A DNA stretch of 8,816 nt from Phenylobacterium sp. (GTDB lineage Bacteria > Pseudomonadota > Alphaproteobacteria > Caulobacterales > Caulobacteraceae). The notes beneath the pieces were generated by a model, which had not been told where the DNA came from, did no database searches, and saw only the letters and a program-made list of their open reading frames with translations. Where the stretch lies: the NCBI GenBank assembly GCA_025350885.1, contig JANXXA010000072.1, forward strand, positions 1 to 8,816. Direction: 5' to 3'. Below, piece by piece: positions 5,168 through 8,816 of the stretch (position 1 is the stretch's first letter; every line of letters begins with the position of its first letter). The position numbers and the translations under genes are program-made.

Positions 5168-6706
5168 TTGTTTGACGCACTGACAGATCGGCTCTCCAGC
5201 GTCTTTGACCGCCTTGGCGGCAAGGGCGTGCTGTCGGAGAAGGATGTCGAGGAGGCCCTGCGCGAGGTCCGCGTGGCCCTGCTTGAGGCCGACGTCGCCC
5301 TGCCGGTGGTGCGCGACTTCATCGCTCGCGCCAAGGAACAGGCCACTGGCGAGGCGGTGATCCGTTCGGTCCGGCCCGCCGACCAGGTGGTCAAGATTAC
5401 CTACGACGGCCTGGTGGAGATGCTGGGCGGGCCTGTTGACGGCATAGGGGGCGAGCCGGAGGGCCTGAACCTCTCGCTGAACCCGCCGAGCGTGATCCTG
5501 ATGGCCGGCCTGCAGGGCTCCGGCAAGACCACCACGGCGGCCAAGCTGGCGCTGAAACTGGTCAAGGAGCGCAAGAAGGTGCTGCTAGCCTCGCTCGACA
5601 CGCGCCGGCCGGCCGCCATGGAACAGCTGGCGACGCTGGCCGGGCTGGCCGGGGTCGAGAGCCTGCCGATCGTCGCCGGCCAGTCCGCGCCGGACATCGC
5701 GCGCCGCGCCATGTCGGCGGCCAGGCTGCAAGGCTATGACGTCCTGATTCTCGACACCGCCGGGCGCACCACGCTCGACGAGGCGATGATGAGCGAGGCC
5801 GCCGAGATCGCGCGGATCGCCAACCCGTCGGAGACCCTGCTGGTCGCCGACGCGCTGACCGGCCAGGACGCGGTGCGCACCGCCACGGCCTTCCATGAGC
5901 GCCTGCCGCTGACCGGCCTGGTGCTGACGCGGGCCGATGGCGACGGACGTGGCGGGGCGGCGCTGTCCATGCGCGCGGTCACCGGCCTGCCGATCAAGTT
6001 CCTCGGCGTCTCGGAGAAGATCGACGGGCTGGAAGTCTTCGACGCCGCCCGGGTCGCCGGCCGCATCCTGGGCCAGGGCGACATCGTGGCCCTGGTGGAA
6101 AAGGCGTCCCAGGACTTCGACGCCGCCAAGTCCGAGGCCATGGCCCGCAAGCTGGCCAAGGGCCAGTTCGACCTCGACATGATGGCCGAGCAGCTTCAGC
6201 AGATGAAGAAGATGGGCGGCATGGAGGGCCTGATGGGCCTCTTGCCCGGGGTCCAGAAGATCAAGAAGCAGATCGCCGAGGCCAACATCTCCGACCGGAT
6301 GGTCGACCGCCAGGCGGCGATCATCTCGTCGATGACCAAGGCCGAACGTAAGAAGCCTGACATCCTGGCGGCCTCGCGCAAGCGACGCATCGCGGCGGGC
6401 TCCGGCGTCGATGTGGCCGAGGTCAACCGCCTCCTGAAACAGCACCGCCAGATGGCCGACGCCTTCAAGATGATGAGCAAGGGCGGCGGCCGGGGCTTTG
6501 CCCAGATGGCCCAGATGCTGGGGGGCCCCGGCGCCATGGGCGGCGGTGGCGGAATGGACCGCATGAAGACCATGGGCGGCGGCAAGATGGCCATGCCCAG
6601 TCAGGCTGAGATCGAAGAAATGGCCGCCAAGCTGCAAGGCGACGGCGGCTTCAAATTACCGGGCCTTGGCGGTCTGCCGCCGGGCTTCAATCCCTTCAAG
6701 AAATAG
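5168..6706 (+). CDS. ffh: Signal recognition particle protein (SRP54 homologue, Ffh)
   Basis: GTPase that with SRP RNA binds signal sequences on nascent chains and docks with FtsY at the inner membrane. It has 512 aa, slightly longer than the usual 450-500. The N domain (about 1-95) contains [18 protein letters not shown]. The G domain has P-loop GLQGSGKT 114-121, DTRRPAA 144-150, DTAGR 196-200, the guanine-specificity motif [14 protein letters not shown] 254-267 (Arg where E. coli has Lys) and [12 protein letters not shown] 280-291. The M domain (about 325-440) is Met-rich and includes [11 protein letters not shown] 403-413, the RNA-binding helix-turn-helix. A Gly/Met-rich linker (438-475) and a conserved tail ending PGFNPFKK close it. 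Starts on TTG: the N domain begins immediately (MFDALTDRL), AGGA is well placed, and no in-frame ATG fits better. It leads an operon, with rpsP 22 nt downstream. Confidence 0.97.
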   Translation: MFDALTDRLSSVFDRLGGKGVLSEKDVEEALREVRVALLEADVALPVVRDFIARAKEQATGEAVIRSVRPADQVVKITYDGLVEMLGGPVDGIGGEPEGLNLSLNPPSVILMAGLQGSGKTTTAAKLALKLVKERKKVLLASLDTRRPAAMEQLATLAGLAGVESLPIVAGQSAPDIARRAMSAARLQGYDVLILDTAGRTTLDEAMMSEAAEIARIANPSETLLVADALTGQDAVRTATAFHERLPLTGLVLTRADGDGRGGAALSMRAVTGLPIKFLGVSEKIDGLEVFDAARVAGRILGQGDIVALVEKASQDFDAAKSEAMARKLAKGQFDLDMMAEQLQQMKKMGGMEGLMGLLPGVQKIKKQIAEANISDRMVDRQAAIISSMTKAERKKPDILAASRKRRIAAGSGVDVAEVNRLLKQHRQMADAFKMMSKGGGRGFAQMAQMLGGPGAMGGGGGMDRMKTMGGGKMAMPSQAEIEEMAAKLQGDGGFKLPGLGGLPPGFNPFKK

Positions 6707-6728
6707 TCGAAAGTTCAAGAGGACCCCC

Positions 6729-7385
<657 letters not shown>

Positions 7386-7399
7386 TCCGGCGCTCGCCC

Positions 7400-7906
7400 T
7401 TGAGCGATGACCTGATCCTTGTGGGCCGTGTCGCGGGCGCCTTCGGCGTCCGCGGCGAGGTTCGCATCACCAGCTTTACCGCGCAGGCGTTGACGCTGGT
7501 GGACTATCGAAGCCTGCTGCGCGAGGACGGCTCGCCCGGCCTGACGCTGACCGCCGGCCGCGTCGCCAAGGGCGGCGTGGTCGCACGCGCCACCGAGATC
7601 GAGACCCGCGACCAGGCCGAGGCCGCCCGTGGCCTTCGGCTCTACATCCCCCGCGCCCGGCTGCCGGCCGTGGAGGACGAGGACGAGTTCTACGTGGCCG
7701 ACCTGATCGGCCTGTCGGTGGTCAGCGCCGACGGTGAGACCCTGGGCCATGTGCGCTCAGTCCGCGACTTCGGCGCCGGCGACCTCCTGGAAATCGCACC
7801 GCCCATGGGCGAAAGCTGGTGGCTGCCGTTCACCAAGGACGCCGTGCCGCAGGTGCGCATGGCGGACCGCGTGATCGTCGCGGTAAAGCCGGACGAGACG
7901 GAGTAG
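7400..7906 (+). CDS. rimM: Ribosome maturation factor RimM (16S rRNA processing)
   Basis: Assists late maturation of the 30S head by binding S19 and 16S rRNA. It has 168 aa, the usual size. The N-terminal beta-barrel (about 5-88) opens with the signature LVGRVAGAFGVRGEVRI. The C-terminal PRC-barrel (about 95-165) has EFYVADLIGLSVV, GAGDLLEI and WWLPFTKDAVPQV. The start is TTG 7400, right before the signature. Further upstream in frame there is only a CTG overlapping the rpsP stop, and the GTG at 7421 would cut the core. No Shine-Dalgarno is apparent in the 14-nt gap after rpsP, so translation probably depends on coupling to rpsP. In the common bacterial order trmD and rplS follow; here a convergent thioesterase gene follows instead. 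Identity is very sure; the start is fairly sure. Confidence 0.95.
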   Translation: MSDDLILVGRVAGAFGVRGEVRITSFTAQALTLVDYRSLLREDGSPGLTLTAGRVAKGGVVARATEIETRDQAEAARGLRLYIPRARLPAVEDEDEFYVADLIGLSVVSADGETLGHVRSVRDFGAGDLLEIAPPMGESWWLPFTKDAVPQVRMADRVIVAVKPDETE

Positions 7907-7909
7907 GGC

Positions 7910-8773
7910 CTACCCGCGCGCCTTCCTCATCCGCATCAGCCCTTCCTGGGCCACGGAGGCCACCAGGGTCCCGTCGGCGGCAAAGATCGAGCCGCGGATG
8001 AAGCCACGCCCGCCAGAGGCCGAGGGGCTGTCCTGCGCGTAGAGGTGCCAGTCGTTGAAGTTCAGCGGCTTGTGGAACCACATGGCGTGGTCGAGGCTGG
8101 CCGACTGGAAGCCCGGCGTCTGCCAGTGCACCCCGTGCGGCCGCATGGCGGTCGACAACAGGTTCATGTCCGAGGCGTAGGCCAGGATCACCTGGTGCAT
8201 GTGCTGGTCCGGGCCGATCGGCTCGCGGGCGCGCATCCAGCTCTGGCTCTCCGGGTCCCTGGCCACGCCGCCCTGGAAATAGGTGCGCGCGTCCACCGAG
8301 CGCATCTCGATGGGCCGGGGCCGCGACAGCCAGCGCCTGGCCTCCTCCGGCGCGTCCTTCATCGCCGCCTTCTGCATCTCCGCCTCATCGGGCAGGTCCG
8401 CCCAGGGCGTGGCGGCCGGCATCGGGGCCTGGTGCTCGAAGCCGTCCTGCGCCTCCATGAACGAGGCGGCGAGGTTGAAAATCTGCTGGCCGTGTTGGAT
8501 GGCGATCACCCGGCGCGTGGTGAAGCTGCCGCCGTCGCGGCTGCGGTCCACCTCGAAGACGATCGGCACGGTGGGGTCGCCCGGGCGGATGAAATAGCAG
8601 TGCAGCGAGTGGCAGATGCGGTCTTCCACCGTCTCATAGGCCGCCAGCAGCGACTGGCCGATCACCTGGCCACCAAAGATGCGGCCGGGCGAATTGTCCG
8701 CCGTCGTGCCGCGGAAAAGGTTCACTTCGATCCGCTCCAGTTGCAGCGTCTCGGTCAGGTTCTCGATGTCCAT
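7910..8773 (-). CDS. tesB: Acyl-CoA thioesterase II (TesB family)
   Basis: Hydrolyses acyl-CoA to free fatty acid and CoA through a double hot-dog fold; cytoplasmic. It has 287 aa, the same size as E. coli TesB. N-terminal hot-dog motifs are NLFRG, RIFGGQVIGQSLLAA (31-45) and HSLHCYFIRPGD (55-66); the C-terminal hot-dog has LAYASDMNLLSTAM (198-210), SLDHAMWFHKP (226-236) and SVAQEGLMR (273-281). The catalytic set maps to Asp202, Ser226 and Gln276, two residues less than E. coli Asp204, Thr228 and Gln278, with Ser replacing Thr. I start at ATG 8773 (MDIENLTETLQLERIEVNLF), which gives the standard N-terminus; a TTG at 8809 would add 12 basic residues (LADRAERKRRP). No strong SD is seen at either. 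Its stop is 3 nt from that of convergent rimM. Nothing coding is apparent in the last 43 bases. Confidence 0.94.
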   Translation of the reverse strand: MDIENLTETLQLERIEVNLFRGTTADNSPGRIFGGQVIGQSLLAAYETVEDRICHSLHCYFIRPGDPTVPIVFEVDRSRDGGSFTTRRVIAIQHGQQIFNLAASFMEAQDGFEHQAPMPAATPWADLPDEAEMQKAAMKDAPEEARRWLSRPRPIEMRSVDARTYFQGGVARDPESQSWMRAREPIGPDQHMHQVILAYASDMNLLSTAMRPHGVHWQTPGFQSASLDHAMWFHKPLNFNDWHLYAQDSPSASGGRGFIRGSIFAADGTLVASVAQEGLMRMRKARG

Positions 8774-8816
8774 GGGCCGCCGCTTACGCTCCGCGCGGTC
8801 GGCCAGCAAGGCTTGA

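Noticed and set aside
5585..6637. 350-aa open frame on the minus strand opposite ffh
   Set aside because: High-GC shadow of ffh: His/Leu/Gly-rich composition with no recognisable domain, and fully covered by a certain gene.
6666..6728. Longer rpsP start at 6666
   Set aside because: It lies inside the ffh coding region, and the extra residues precede the invariant S16 N-terminus, which has its own SD at 6718-6723.
8774..8809. Longer tesB start at the TTG 8809
   Set aside because: The added residues are a short basic stretch not typical of TesB; ATG 8773 gives the standard 287-aa length. It remains possible but less likely.

Overview
The window is very GC-rich and fits an alphaproteobacterium, most likely Caulobacterales (Caulobacter/Phenylobacterium type). 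The evidence is the ffh-rpsP-rimM gene order, a ribosomal protein S16 with a long Ala/Glu/Pro-rich tail, TTG start codons, and GC-rich palindromic intergenic repeats of a kind I associate with this order. The genus is inference; no rRNA gene is present. Eight protein genes are seen. I see no tRNA, rRNA, CRISPR array, insertion sequence or prophage. This is mostly a core-genome region, and the interest lies in gene tails, leaders and intergenic structure.

Layout. Positions 1-1827 (+) hold the C-terminal ~608 residues of a prolyl-oligopeptidase-family (S9) serine peptidase, cut at the window's left edge. A 221-bp convergent gap (1828-2048) is filled by nested palindromic repeats. Four minus-strand genes follow. 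padR (2049-2627) encodes a PadR-type repressor with a His-rich N-terminus; it has its own promoter with two operator-like repeats and a leader hairpin around its ribosome binding site. Upstream of it in transcription order lies an ogt (4198-4776) -> murI (3297-4148) -> secreted SRPBCC protein (2760-3284) cluster. It is tightly packed, and the murI stop abuts the next gene's Shine-Dalgarno sequence. 

The 391-bp divergent gap between ogt and ffh (4777-5167) carries a second palindromic repeat mosaic, a weak candidate promoter and a strong hairpin close to the ffh start. ffh (5168-6706), rpsP (6729-7385) and rimM (7400-7906) form a plus-strand translation/secretion operon: SRP54 GTPase, ribosomal protein S16 and the 16S processing factor RimM. 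A convergent tesB-type acyl-CoA thioesterase (7910-8773, minus) ends only 3 nt from rimM.

Points most worth a second look: a C-terminal QADLF pentapeptide on the Ogt DNA-repair protein that matches the bacterial sliding-clamp-binding motif; the paired padR operators and SD-bearing hairpin; the basic-residue-free acidic tail of S16 with a perfect 15-bp tandem duplication; and the two palindromic repeat mosaics. I did not find an obviously new multi-gene system.
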